64,000 bases of DNA from the NCBI RefSeq assembly GCF_014640315.1, contig NZ_BMGS01000006.1, positions 124,001 to 188,000 on the forward strand. The letters are read 5' to 3'. The DNA comes from Hymenobacter glacieicola. Its GTDB lineage: Bacteria; Bacteroidota; Bacteroidia; Cytophagales; Hymenobacteraceae. Positions 32,664 to 40,928 of the stretch are shown here, in pieces; position 1 is the stretch's first letter; every line of letters begins with the position of its first letter. The position numbers and the translations under genes are program-made. The notes below the pieces were generated by a model. That model did no database searches. It was not told the DNA's origin and saw nothing but the letters and a program-made list of their open reading frames with translations.

Positions 32664-33555
32664 GACCCCCGCGCTGGTTGCGCCGCCGGAACAGATGCAC
32701 CAGCTGCGGTACAAAATCCGTGTCGGTGGCAATGGACAGATACTCGGTGCGGTGGCGGCGGCAGATCTGGCCAATTTGTTCCCGGTTCAGCTCGTAGGTA
32801 GCGCGGTAGCGGGCCCGAAACGCGGCCGAGGACGTATTCACCCACACGGTGCGCCCCGATTCCTGGTCGTGAAGCGGGATGATGCCCAGGGGCGGAAACT
32901 CCCGCTCCCGCTGGTCCAGCAGCTGCAGCACAATCAGGTCGTGCTTGCGGGCCAGCATGGTCAGCTCCCGCTCGTACTCGGCATCAATGAAGTCGGAAAT
33001 CAGCAACACAATGGTACGGCGCTTGAGCAGCCCCAGCGCCTGCTTAATACCGCCTGCCACGGCCGTGTGGCGGCTGCGCGGGCTTAGCTCAAACAGGCGC
33101 TTAATCAGGGAATAGGCGTGCCGAATGCCCTTGCCCGGAGCCAAGTACAATTCTTTCTGGTCGGAAAAAGCCAGAATTCCCAGTTGGGCGTCCTGGCGGG
33201 CGGCGGCCAGGGCCAGCACTCCGCAAATTTCCCGGCCCACATCAATCTTGCGGCGGGCGGCGGCCCCTACCTGCTGGGAAGCGCTGACGTCGAGCAATAA
33301 AAGCACCTGCTGCTCCCGTTCTTCCTTGTACGTTTTTACGAAGGTGCCGTGGCCTTTGCTGGAAACGGCCCAATCAATGGCGCGCACCTCGTCGCCGTAC
33401 TGATACAGCCGTACATCATCAAACTCCAGGCCCGTGCCTTTGAAAACGGAATGAAAATCGCCCTGCAGCTGGGCATCCACGGCCTTCAGAATGCGGATTT
33501 CCATCTGCCGAAGCTTGCGGACGAGGTGCTGGAAAGGCGAATCGGCGGGTTTCAT
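32656..33555 (-). CDS. DUF58 domain protein, second copy
   Basis: A 299-residue DUF58 protein leading the three-gene Bat-type operon. Hallmarks: EIRILKAVDAQLQGDFHSVF near residue 20, GTGLEFDDVRLYQYGDEVRA (~37-56), AIDWAVSSK and LLLLDVSASQQVG (~83-95), the VWA-like segment. In typical operons a MoxR ATPase gene precedes it; none is present, and a lipoprotein gene diverges instead. The ATG at 33555 gives MKPADSPFQHL. TAGTTTAG (33561-33568) is a -7-like box ending 5 nt before the ATG. Confidence 0.88.
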   Translation of the reverse strand: MKPADSPFQHLVRKLRQMEIRILKAVDAQLQGDFHSVFKGTGLEFDDVRLYQYGDEVRAIDWAVSSKGHGTFVKTYKEEREQQVLLLLDVSASQQVGAAARRKIDVGREICGVLALAAARQDAQLGILAFSDQKELYLAPGKGIRHAYSLIKRLFELSPRSRHTAVAGGIKQALGLLKRRTIVLLISDFIDAEYERELTMLARKHDLIVLQLLDQREREFPPLGIIPLHDQESGRTVWVNTSSAAFRARYRATYELNREQIGQICRRHRTEYLSIATDTDFVPQLVHLFRRRNQRGGRG

Positions 33556-33560
33556 TTCGC

Positions 33561-33587
33561 CTAAACTACGGGTTCCTCCTAACTTTG
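33561..33587. promoter_or_regulatory. Compact divergent promoter pair
   Basis: Minus-strand TAGTTTAG (33561-33568) and plus-strand TAACTTTG (33580-33587) lie back to back in the 37 bp between the two divergent start codons. Each ends 5 nt from its start codon, predicting two leaderless mRNAs. Confidence 0.6.
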
Positions 33588-33592
33588 CCGCT

Positions 33593-33991
33593 GTGAAAAA
33601 ATATTCGTTTCGTGTGATGACGTGGCTGGGCGCTTTGGCCCTGCTGGTTACGGCCTGCCAGAAGCCGGATGAAGTAGCGCCCCCGCGCCAGCTTATTCCG
33701 CGCGAAAAGATGGTGAGCCTGCTCATTGAGCTGCACACGCTGGAAGCCCGCGCCGACGCCGCCGGCCTGCCCACCGACTCGGCGCGGGCCCTGTTTCACG
33801 CGGCCCAGAAAAACCTGTACTGGCGCTACGAGGTCAACGATTCCTCGTTCACGCAGAGCTACCGCTACTACGCCATTCACGAAAAGGACCTGGACGAAAT
33901 TTACGCCGCCGTAGTCGACAGCCTGGCCCTGCGCGAAGCCAAGCTGCAGCCCGCCGGGGCGCCCCAGGGGCCAGTTGCTCCGCAGAACTAA
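33593..33991 (+). CDS. DUF4296 lipoprotein
   Basis: A 132-residue lipoprotein of the Bacteroidota family DUF4296. Basic N terminus, hydrophobic stretch and lipobox LVTAC (cysteine at residue ~22), then PREKMVSLLIELHTLEARAD and a helical body ending EKDLDEIYAAVVDSLALRE, both family-like. The start is GTG at 33593 (VKKYSFRVM): it gives a normal lipoprotein signal, and TAACTTTG ends only 5 nt upstream, so upstream starts would precede the promoter. The stop codon overlaps the stop of convergent csaA-like gene by 3 bases. The function is unknown. Confidence 0.85.
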   Translation: MKKYSFRVMTWLGALALLVTACQKPDEVAPPRQLIPREKMVSLLIELHTLEARADAAGLPTDSARALFHAAQKNLYWRYEVNDSSFTQSYRYYAIHEKDLDEIYAAVVDSLALREAKLQPAGAPQGPVAPQN

Positions 33992-34320
33992 ACCAGGCGG
34001 CTGCCATTGGGCACGGGCCCGGCTACGCTGGCCAGCACAATGTGCCCTTCGGCGTCGGCAAAACCGGTAACGAGCACCTCCGAAAGAAACTTGCCGATTT
34101 GCTTGGGCGGAAAATTCACCACGCACAGCACCTGCCGTCCGACCAGCTCGGCCGGTTGGTAGTGGTGGGTTATCTGGGCGCTGGATTTCTTCTGCCCGAT
34201 TTCGGGGCCCAGGTCCAGGAGCAGCTGGTAGGCCGGGCGCCGCGCCGCCGGAAACTCGCGCGCCTCCAGAATCGTCCCAACCCGCACATCAACACGTTCA
34301 AATTCAGCCCAGGTTAGCAT
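33988..34320 (-). CDS. csaA: CsaA-type tRNA-binding protein
   Basis: A 110-residue protein with the tRNA_bind OB fold found in CsaA, TRBP111 and MetG C-termini. Hallmarks: FERVDVRVGTILEAREFP (residues 5-22), YQLLLDLGPEIGQKKSSAQ (~31-49), VVNFPPKQIGKFLSEVLVTG (~70-89) and SRLV at the end. CsaA is described as a secretion-related chaperone with tRNA-binding ability. The start is the ATG at 34320; the frame above it runs through repeat DNA and is not coding. It overlaps the end of the DUF4296 gene. Confidence 0.9.
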   Translation of the reverse strand: MLTWAEFERVDVRVGTILEAREFPAARRPAYQLLLDLGPEIGQKKSSAQITHHYQPAELVGRQVLCVVNFPPKQIGKFLSEVLVTGFADAEGHIVLASVAGPVPNGSRLV

Positions 34321-34460
34321 AAGGTTAACTAGTGAGAGGGGGATTTTGTGAGGGAGGTGTCGGGCTATTGTGGCGAGCCGCACAAGGGCGCCACCTGTCG
34401 GGTGTAACCTCCTCTTTCCTCCTAAACAAAGTGATACATCCTCTATACTGTATAAACGGT

Positions 34461-34575
34461 AAAAAAGAACGTCATGCCGAGCGGAGCGAAGCATCTCGGG
34501 TGCTGACGTTGGGGTAGTAATCCTGCATCAGCACGCGAGATGCTTCGCTCCGCTCGGCATGACGTTCTTTTAATC
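34461..34575. repeat. Long palindromic repeat, family B, copy 2
   Basis: Near-perfect inverted repeat: outer arms AAAAGAACGTCATGCCGAGC and complement, inner arms GAAGCATCTCGGGTGCTGA and complement, centre GGGGTAGTAA. Arm order and centre match copy 1 at 10966-11074, while GAGCGGAGC replaces GAAGCGCAGCC in both arms of this copy. That compensatory change suggests the hairpin shape is preserved. Confidence 0.85.
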
Positions 34576-34613
34576 AGCTCAGGGCAATGCGCACGGAGTC
34601 AGTGCTTCATTGT

Positions 34614-35180
34614 CTACTTCGCCAAGGCAAAGGCTTGCAGCTGCTGTAGCTTCTGCTGGACTTGCTGCTCCCAGGCTTGCTGGCGAGGGAGGTTCAGGCC
34701 GTGGTTGGTTTCCTGGTCGTAGCGGGCTTCTTCGCGCTGCCAGGTCAGGAAGGCCATTTTGGTGATGTTGCTGAAGGCCGGCTGTAGCTTCTCACAGTCG
34801 AATTTGACGAGGCTGAGCTTCTGGCGCAACAGGCGGGCGTGCACCTCCGTCAGGTCGAAGTGTACCTGCTCGTGGCGCAAAAGCGCGGGAGTGGCCCGCT
34901 TGGGGTCACGCACCCACGACTCAGTGGGCACAAACACGGCCTGCACCTGGGCCGAGAAAACGTAATCGACGCAGCCTACTTTGGCGTCAATGGTGGAAGA
35001 GGTAAGCGCCGCCAGCCGGTCGGTGGTGGGGCGGCTCTTGAAGTCGTCCCAGGTAAGCAGCCGGTCGGCCCGCCACTCAATTTTAGCCGGGGCTGGCTTT
35101 GCGGCCGGGGCCGCCGCGGCCGGGCCCTGCTCGGCGGTAAACAAACCCAGCAACAAGGGCAGCGACAGAGGAAACAGCAT
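34614..35180 (-). CDS. DUF922 exported putative metalloprotease
   Basis: A 188-residue protein with a signal sequence (MLFPLSLPLLLGLFTAEQG) and a DUF922 domain, a family predicted to be Zn-dependent proteases. The putative zinc motif HEQVHFDLTEVHAR is near residue 108, with ADRLLTWDDFKSRP (~38-51) as the typical beginning. Proteolytic activity is inferred only. Single gene; repeat family B lies downstream and a 131-bp gap without clear promoter lies upstream. Confidence 0.82.
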   Translation of the reverse strand: MLFPLSLPLLLGLFTAEQGPAAAAPAAKPAPAKIEWRADRLLTWDDFKSRPTTDRLAALTSSTIDAKVGCVDYVFSAQVQAVFVPTESWVRDPKRATPALLRHEQVHFDLTEVHARLLRQKLSLVKFDCEKLQPAFSNITKMAFLTWQREEARYDQETNHGLNLPRQQAWEQQVQQKLQQLQAFALAK

Positions 35181-35311
35181 GTAGCGCTAAAGAAGCTAAC
35201 GAGAAAAGATAAATCAGCCAGCAAGGCCCCGCCCGGCACCTACGCTGCAGATACGCAGGTACTAGGCTTCTGGGGCGCTGCCGGTTGGGCAGTGGCTTGG
35301 GGCTGTGCTGC

Positions 35312-36688
35312 TTAACGCGCGGTGAGGGCCGCTTCGTTCACCGGAGCGGCGGTTAGTACGGGCCGGCGGCGGAAACGCAGCAGCAGGACGCCGGCCACCA
35401 GCGTTAGGCCCGTAAGCAGGCCTACCCACACGCCCGTAGCCCCCCAGCCCAGCCGGAAGCCCAGTACGTAGCCCAGGGGTAGGGCCGCGGCCCAATACGC
35501 CAGCAGAGCTACCACGGAGGGTACTTTTACATCTTCCAGCCCCCGGAGCGCGCCCAGCCCTACCACCTGCAGGCCATCGGAAACCTGGAAGGCGGCGGCA
35601 ATGAGCAGCAGCGAAGCCGCCTGCGCTACCACGGCGGGGTCGTGGTTGTAGTAGAGCGGAATGGAGTGACGACCCAAAACCAGCAGCACCCCCATCAGGC
35701 TCATGAAGATAAACGTGAGCAGGTACGCCGCCAGCCCAGCCTGCCGGGCCCCGTGGGCATCTTGGCTGCCCAGGTGCTTGCCCACCCGGATAGTAGCCGC
35801 CGCCGCCAGGCCGCTGGCCGCCATATAGGTGACGGATGCCACGTTAATAGCAATCTGGTGGGCAGCCAGGTCCGTAGCGCCCAGCCAGCCTATCATGATG
35901 GCCGAAAAGCTAAAGGCGCCCATTTCAAACATCATCTGGACCCCGATGGGCGAGCCTAGCCCCACCAGGCGCTGCAGGCCGGGAGCATCGGGGCGCAGGT
36001 TGCGGGCGGCGGCCTCGCGGTAGGCTTGTAGGCGCACGGCGCGCAGCACGTAGGCGGCCATTAGTACGGCCATGAGCACGCGGGCCAGCAGGGTAGCCCA
36101 GGCCGCGCCCATCATGCCCATTTCCGGCAAACCCAGCTTGCCAAACACCAGCCCGTAGCAGAGCACCGCGTTCAGCACGTTGGCCTGAATGGAAAGCAGC
36201 ATGGCCTGGCGGGTCAGCCCGAGGCCTTCGGCAAACTGCTTGAAGCCCTGAAACACCATCAGGGGCAATAACGACAAAAACATCACCCGCACCCAGGGGG
36301 TAGCCAGCGCCACTACTTCGGCGGGTTGGTTCAGGTAAGGCAGAATTTGCGGCACCAGCAAACCGCACAAGGCCAGCACCACGCCGGCCGCTAGGCTTAG
36401 CCACACGCCGTTTACCAGCAACCGACCCAGGCCGGCCACGTCGCGGCGCCCGTCGGCGGCGGCAACCAGCGGCGTGATGCCCATGGTCAACCCCAGCCCC
36501 AGCACCATGACCACGGTGTTGACGCTCACGCTCAGGGAAACGGCCGCCAGCGGCACCTTGCCCGTCTGCCCGACCACCATACTGTCGCAGACGTTCACCA
36601 ATACGTGGCCCAGCTGGCTGAGCATCACGGGGTAGGCCAATGCAAGGGTGGGCAGCAGGTGGGAGCGAAGCGTGGAGCGGGAAGACAT
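35312..36688 (-). CDS. MATE family efflux transporter
   Basis: A 458-residue multidrug and toxin extrusion transporter (NorM/DinF superfamily) with about 12 transmembrane helices. N-terminal hallmark ALAYPVMLSQLGHVLVNVCD followed by SMVVGQTG; the second half repeats the pattern with MFEMGAFSFSAIMIGWLG. It exports organic cations or metabolites using Na+ or H+ gradients. An exact TACCTTTG box lies 20 nt upstream of the ATG at 36688, so it has its own promoter although it follows the PLP-enzyme gene of the ergothioneine locus by 98 nt. Whether it exports a product of that locus is speculation. Confidence 0.93.
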   Translation of the reverse strand: MSSRSTLRSHLLPTLALAYPVMLSQLGHVLVNVCDSMVVGQTGKVPLAAVSLSVSVNTVVMVLGLGLTMGITPLVAAADGRRDVAGLGRLLVNGVWLSLAAGVVLALCGLLVPQILPYLNQPAEVVALATPWVRVMFLSLLPLMVFQGFKQFAEGLGLTRQAMLLSIQANVLNAVLCYGLVFGKLGLPEMGMMGAAWATLLARVLMAVLMAAYVLRAVRLQAYREAAARNLRPDAPGLQRLVGLGSPIGVQMMFEMGAFSFSAIMIGWLGATDLAAHQIAINVASVTYMAASGLAAAATIRVGKHLGSQDAHGARQAGLAAYLLTFIFMSLMGVLLVLGRHSIPLYYNHDPAVVAQAASLLLIAAAFQVSDGLQVVGLGALRGLEDVKVPSVVALLAYWAAALPLGYVLGFRLGWGATGVWVGLLTGLTLVAGVLLLRFRRRPVLTAAPVNEAALTAR

Positions 36689-36708
36689 ACAGCAGCAAAG
36701 AGAAGCCG

Positions 36709-36716
36709 CAAAGGTA
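36709..36716 (-). promoter_or_regulatory. -7 promoter box of MATE gene
   Basis: TACCTTTG on the minus strand fits TAnnTTTG exactly and lies 20 nt upstream of the ATG. Confidence 0.65.
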
Positions 36717-36786
36717 CAACCTCCCGCCCCCGAACCCCGCATACGTGCCCCGGTTAGTACAGCAGAGCCGGGGCTGCCGTTACCGT

Positions 36787-37914
36787 TTAGGCCGCCGAAA
36801 ACGGAGTGCTCAGCCCGGCGCGCAGCCGCTCCAACGCCGGCTCAAGTTGGGCCATGGGCACCGCATACGACAGCCGCACGAAGCCCGGCGCGCCGCACGT
36901 AGCCCCATCTACCACGGCCACGCCAGTCGCGTGCAGGCGGGCAACCAACTCGGCGGAGGCAGCGACGGGTTCCAGCTCGGGGCGGAGGTAGGCGCGCAAA
37001 TCGGGAAAGAAATAGTAGGTCGCTGCCGCCTGGGGGGCTGGCACCTGGGGGAGTAAGGCCAGCTCCGTTTGCATACGGTGGCGGGTAGGCTGCAAGCTCT
37101 CAATTAAGCTGCGGGCAATAGCAGAAGCGTGACGGGTGGCGGCCACGGCAGCGTGCTGCTGCAGCACCGGCACGGCGCTGCCCGTAGCGTGCAGCCCAGC
37201 TGCGCAAATCTGGGCAATAGGCAGCGGAGCCACTAGGTAGCCAATGCCCCAGCCAATCAGGGCCAGCGACTTGCTGTAGCCATTTACCACCATATGCCGC
37301 TGGCGTGGGTCGGGAAAGCTGAGCAGGGTAGGCACTGGCTCGGGGCTAAACGTAATGCCGTTATAGATTTCGTCGCTGAGCACAAACAGGTCCGGGAAAT
37401 CCTGCGTTACGCTGAGCCAGCCGGCTATTTCCGCCCGGGAATATACCCGGCCCGTAGGGTTGTTCGGGTTGGAAAAAAGCACCACCCGAGTGTGGGGCGT
37501 GAGGGCGGCCCGCAACGTTTCCGGTGCCAACGCATAGTTGTCGGCTGCACTCAGGGGCAGGGCCCGCACGGTGCCCCCGGCCCGGACGACCAGCTCCCAG
37601 AAACCAAACCAGTTGGGGGTGGGCAGCAGCACCTCATCGCCGGGCCGAAGAACGGCTTGCAGCAGGGCAAACAGCGCCGCTTTGGTGCCGCCCGTTACGA
37701 CCACATGCTCAGGCTGAACGCCACTGGCTCCGGCTTGTTGGTACGACTCGGCCAGCGCTGCCCGCAACTCGGGTAAACCAGCCACCGCCGCTACGGGCAG
37801 CGGCCCGGCCGCTTGCAGTACGCGCGTGGCGGCCGCCGTAGCAACAAGTGGAGGCGCAAAGGAACCGTAGCCGGAGGCCAGACTAATAACAGCAGGAGCA
37901 GACGCAGCAGGCAT
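36787..37914 (-). CDS. Class I/II PLP aminotransferase-fold enzyme, candidate Egt C-S lyase
   Basis: A 375-residue PLP enzyme of the AspC-like class I/II fold. Motifs: VVVTGGTKAALFALLQAVL (~75-95), PNWFGFWE, VVLFSNPNNPTGRVYSR (~155-171), FVLSDEIYNGITF (~190-203) and the PLP lysine in NGYSKSLALIG (~230). By sequence it could be an aminotransferase; the same fold also includes C-S beta-lyases such as MalY/PatB. It starts 42 nt after egtD, on the same strand as egtB-egtD, which otherwise lack a lyase for hercynylcysteine sulphoxide. The link to ergothioneine is inference from position. The ATG at 37914 is chosen; a TTG at 37956 touches the egtD stop. Confidence 0.85.
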   Translation of the reverse strand: MPAASAPAVISLASGYGSFAPPLVATAAATRVLQAAGPLPVAAVAGLPELRAALAESYQQAGASGVQPEHVVVTGGTKAALFALLQAVLRPGDEVLLPTPNWFGFWELVVRAGGTVRALPLSAADNYALAPETLRAALTPHTRVVLFSNPNNPTGRVYSRAEIAGWLSVTQDFPDLFVLSDEIYNGITFSPEPVPTLLSFPDPRQRHMVVNGYSKSLALIGWGIGYLVAPLPIAQICAAGLHATGSAVPVLQQHAAVAATRHASAIARSLIESLQPTRHRMQTELALLPQVPAPQAAATYYFFPDLRAYLRPELEPVAASAELVARLHATGVAVVDGATCGAPGFVRLSYAVPMAQLEPALERLRAGLSTPFSAA

Positions 37915-37956
37915 AGCGGAGTTAAGCTGCCCTTCACCACTCAGGCGAGGGCACAA

Positions 37957-39003
37957 TCAGCGGATGGGTTGCAGAATGACATCCGCAAAATAGTCCTGGG
38001 CATCGGTAAAAAATGCCTGGACTGTGAAGCCCGCCGCTTCCGCAGTGGCCGCAATGCTGGGGCGAGTAAACTTGTAGGAGTTTTCGGTGTGAATCATTTC
38101 CCACGCGGCAAAGTCCACGGCCCAGTCCAGGGCGGCAAACCGGACCGTCTGGGCCCGGCAACTTACCAGGAAGGACCGCACAGCCCCGCTGAGCGGGTCG
38201 TAGTCGGTGTAATGCTGCCACTGAGCCAGGTCGAAATCAGCTTCCAGCTCCCGATTCAGGCGGCGCAGTAGGTTCAGGTTGAAGCGGGCCGTTACGCCCT
38301 GGCTGTCGTCGTAGGCCGCCCGAATCAGGCGCGGATCCTTTTGCAGGTCGAAGCCCACTAGTAGCCGGTCGTCGGAGGTAAGGGGTAGGGCCAGGTTTTG
38401 CAGGAAGCGGTGCCGGTCCTCGGGCAGGAAATTGCCAATGTTGGAGCCCAGAAACAGCACCGCCTTGCGGCCCGGGCGGCTGGCCATGAGCCGCAAAGCA
38501 TCGGCATAATCGGCCACTACAGGCTCTACGTGCAGGGTAGGCAGTTCAGTGCGCAGACTGGCCGCTAACCCCGCCAGGGCAGCCTCCGAAATATCCACGG
38601 GCACATAGGTGAACTGGGCGCCCGTTTCCAGCAGGTGGCGCAGCAGAATCTTGGTTTTCAGCCCGTCGCCGGCCCCCAGCTCCAGCAGAAAAAATGGCTC
38701 CGTGGGCTCCTGGGGGCGCAGAGCCGCACCAATAGCAGCTTGGTGTTGGGTCAGCAGGGCAAACTCGGTGCGGGTGGGGTAGTACTCCGGCAGGGCCATA
38801 ATCTGCTGGAACAGGCGGCTGCCCTCGTCATCGTAGAAATACATGGACGACAAGGCTTTGAACGGCCGACTTAGCCCCGCCCGCACGTGCTGCTGCAGGG
38901 CACTAGCCGGGGTGAGTGCACCGCCGGCTGGCGCGGGGCTGGAAGTATGGGTCGGGGGTAGGGCGAGGGCAGAGCCGGAAGCCGAAGCAGAGTCGGGGCG
39001 CAT
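37957..39003 (-). CDS. egtD: L-histidine N-alpha-methyltransferase EgtD
   Basis: A 348-residue SAM-dependent enzyme that trimethylates histidine to hercynine, the first step to ergothioneine. Hallmarks: FFYDDxGS-like MYFYDDEGSRLFQQIMALPE (~50-69), YYPTRTEFALL (~70-80), SAM-binding LLELGAGDGLKTKILL (~103-118), VPVDISEAAL, FLGSNIGNF (~185) and MIHTENSYKFTRPSIAATAE near the C terminus. The start is the ATG at 39003; 30 extra codons upstream are not family-like. It sits 114 nt downstream of egtB on the same strand. Confidence 0.93.
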   Translation of the reverse strand: MRPDSASASGSALALPPTHTSSPAPAGGALTPASALQQHVRAGLSRPFKALSSMYFYDDEGSRLFQQIMALPEYYPTRTEFALLTQHQAAIGAALRPQEPTEPFFLLELGAGDGLKTKILLRHLLETGAQFTYVPVDISEAALAGLAASLRTELPTLHVEPVVADYADALRLMASRPGRKAVLFLGSNIGNFLPEDRHRFLQNLALPLTSDDRLLVGFDLQKDPRLIRAAYDDSQGVTARFNLNLLRRLNRELEADFDLAQWQHYTDYDPLSGAVRSFLVSCRAQTVRFAALDWAVDFAAWEMIHTENSYKFTRPSIAATAEAAGFTVQAFFTDAQDYFADVILQPIR

Positions 39004-39117
39004 AGGAGAGACGAGAGGAAGGGGAAGCCGGGAGCCGGCCGCCGGGCACAAAGTAGAACAATGCGCGTGAGAGGTAGCGGATCGGCCCGAGTAGGGCATT
39101 GTTTCAGGTAGCCGCGT

Positions 39118-40416
39118 TTAGCGCGCCAGCCGGATGCCAGTGAACTGCCAGCGTTTATCGGCGTGAAAGAAGTTGCGGTACGTAAGGCGGATGTGGCTTT
39201 CGGGGGTAGCGCAGGAGCCGCCCCGCAGCACCAGCTGGTTGAGCATGAACTTGCCATTGTATTCGCCCAGGGCGCCGGCCGCGCGCTGGTAGCCGGGGTA
39301 GGGGTGGTAGGCCGAGTAGGTCCACTCCCAGGCGTCGCCGAGAAGCTGGTGGCACTGGTCGGCGGGGGCATCAGGGGGCAGCGGCTGCGGGTCGTAGAGG
39401 GCGCTTTCCAGGAAAGTGCCGGTGGGCGCGGCGCCAAACTGCCGGGCCGCAATTTCCCATTCCTGCTCCGTGGGCAGGCGGCAGCCCCGCCAGTGCGCAT
39501 AGGCATCGGCCTCGTAAAAGCTGATGTGGGTAACGGGAGCGGCCATATTCACGGCTACCAGGCCGTGGTGGCTGAAGCGGTGCCACTGCCCGTCGCGCAG
39601 CACCCAGTAGAGTGGCGCCTCCCAGCCCTGCTGCTGCACCAGCTCCCAGCCCTCGCCCAGCCAGTAGCGAAAGTCGCGGTAGCCGCCGGCCTCCATGAAC
39701 GCCAGGTACTCAGCGTTGGTGACCAAGCGGTTTTGTAGCTCAAAATCAGCTACGTAGGTATCGTGCGGGGCTTGTTCATTATCAAAGCAGAACCCTTCCC
39801 CATCAAATCCGATGCGGTGAACTCCACCCGTAACCGGCAGCCAGCTCACGGGCGGTGCCGGTTGAGAAAAGGCGGGCAAGGCCGGCGTCGGCAGGTAGGC
39901 CGGGGCCAGCGGACTGGTGCTTAGAATGTACTTGATGTCGGTGGCCAGCAGCTCCTGGTGCTGCTGCTCGTGCTGGAGGCCCAGTTCAAACAGCTCCTGA
40001 AACGCGGCCGGCAGCGTGTCTTGCAGGGCCAGCAACTGCTCCATGTGCTTATCTACGAAAGCCCGGTACGCATACACTTCCTGCAAGGGCGGGCGCGACA
40101 AAGTGCCCCGGTCGGCGCGGTTAACCCGGGAGCCCAGGGAGTTGTAGTAGGAGTTGAACAGAAAGGCGAAATCGGGGTGGTAAACTGCGTAGCCCGGCAG
40201 GTATTCGCGCAGCAGAAATGTCTCAAAAAACCAGGTGGTGTGGGCCAGGTGCCATTTCGGCGGACTCACATCAATGACGGGCTGCACCACGGTGTCTTCA
40301 GGCAGCAGGGGACGGCACAGAGCCTCAGTTTGCTCACGCACGGCGCGGAATCGGCTGAACAGGGCCGGGGCGGCGGTAGCGGCGGCAGAAAATACGGGGG
40401 CAGAAGTCGGGTTCAT
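39118..40416 (-). CDS. egtB: Sulphoxide synthase EgtB
   Basis: A 432-residue non-haem iron enzyme that joins hercynine to a thiol (cysteine or gamma-glutamylcysteine) with oxygen. N-terminal DinB-like domain with the iron-binding histidines in PKWHLAHTTWFFE (~50-62) and HEQQHQE (~148-154), the HxxxHxE motif; C-terminal formylglycine-generating-type domain (~210-432) with GFCFDNEQAPHD, RLPTEQEWEIAAR, WEWTYSAYHPYPGY and GGSCATPESHIRLTYRNFF. No EgtA or EgtC gene is nearby, so cysteine is the more likely thiol donor. The start is the ATG at 40416; CACTTTTG just upstream is a -7-like box. Confidence 0.93.
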   Translation of the reverse strand: MNPTSAPVFSAAATAAPALFSRFRAVREQTEALCRPLLPEDTVVQPVIDVSPPKWHLAHTTWFFETFLLREYLPGYAVYHPDFAFLFNSYYNSLGSRVNRADRGTLSRPPLQEVYAYRAFVDKHMEQLLALQDTLPAAFQELFELGLQHEQQHQELLATDIKYILSTSPLAPAYLPTPALPAFSQPAPPVSWLPVTGGVHRIGFDGEGFCFDNEQAPHDTYVADFELQNRLVTNAEYLAFMEAGGYRDFRYWLGEGWELVQQQGWEAPLYWVLRDGQWHRFSHHGLVAVNMAAPVTHISFYEADAYAHWRGCRLPTEQEWEIAARQFGAAPTGTFLESALYDPQPLPPDAPADQCHQLLGDAWEWTYSAYHPYPGYQRAAGALGEYNGKFMLNQLVLRGGSCATPESHIRLTYRNFFHADKRWQFTGIRLAR

Positions 40417-40608
40417 AAGGCAAAAGTGAAAAGCAAGCACCCAGATAAACGGCAAACCAGGCGGGTAGTTTTGCGCCAAGTTGTAAGCAAGCTCAGCGGT
40501 ACGTGTTTGACGTAACCTCCACGTATAATTACGGGCAGCTCCTCAGTACAAAGCGGTATTTTACAATTATAAATTGGTTTTTGGCCATTGCTCCGACATC
40601 TTCGGTTA

Positions 40609-40644
40609 CCTCAGGTCGTAAGAAGAACACTTCTCGACCTGAGG
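40609..40644 (+). promoter_or_regulatory. 5' leader hairpin of KGG stress-protein gene
   Basis: CCTCAGGTCG (40609-40618) pairs with CGACCTGAGG (40635-40644); inside, AGAAG pairs with CTTCT around an AACA loop. It ends 28 nt before the ATG. It may be an mRNA leader structure or an operator. Confidence 0.55.
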
Positions 40645-40672
40645 ATTCCTTTCCACACTTACCCCACGAGCT

Positions 40673-40909
40673 ATGAACACCAAATCTGCCAATCGTACGA
40701 ACTCCACCGAAGCACCCGTGCTGAAGCGTCCACGCGGCTTTGCCGCCATGGACCCCGCTACCCAGCGCCGCATTGCCAGCGAAGGCGGCCGCGCCTCGCA
40801 CCAGAGCGGCCGGGGCCACCGGTTTACCTCAGAAGAAGCCCGGGCTGCTGGCCGCAAGGGGGGCCAAGCTAGCCGCGGCCGCGGCACTCAGGGCACTGCC
40901 GCCGAATAA
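40673..40909 (+). CDS. KGG-repeat (YciG/Con-10-type) stress protein
   Basis: A 78-residue basic, hydrophilic protein with the KGG motif twice: RRIASEGGRASHQSG and ARAAGRKGGQASRGR. RGFAAMDPATQRRIASEGG is typical of YciG-like proteins, which are linked to general stress or stationary phase; the molecular role is unknown. The first ATG at 40673 gives an Asn/Thr-rich lead. It has an unusual hairpin in the leader and two strong hairpins downstream, so expression may be regulated post-transcriptionally. Confidence 0.88.
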   Translation: MNTKSANRTNSTEAPVLKRPRGFAAMDPATQRRIASEGGRASHQSGRGHRFTSEEARAAGRKGGQASRGRGTQGTAAE

Positions 40910-40928
40910 GCTGACAACTGAGGATAAC

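Noticed and set aside
34321..34494. Longer N-terminus for the CsaA-like protein
   Set aside because: These codons run into the family B repeat, and the family normally starts at the ATG used here.
40520..40530. TATAAT in GTATAATTACG as a -10 box
   Set aside because: Other promoters in the window follow TAnnTTTG; one E. coli-like hexamer 140 nt before the KGG gene is weak evidence.
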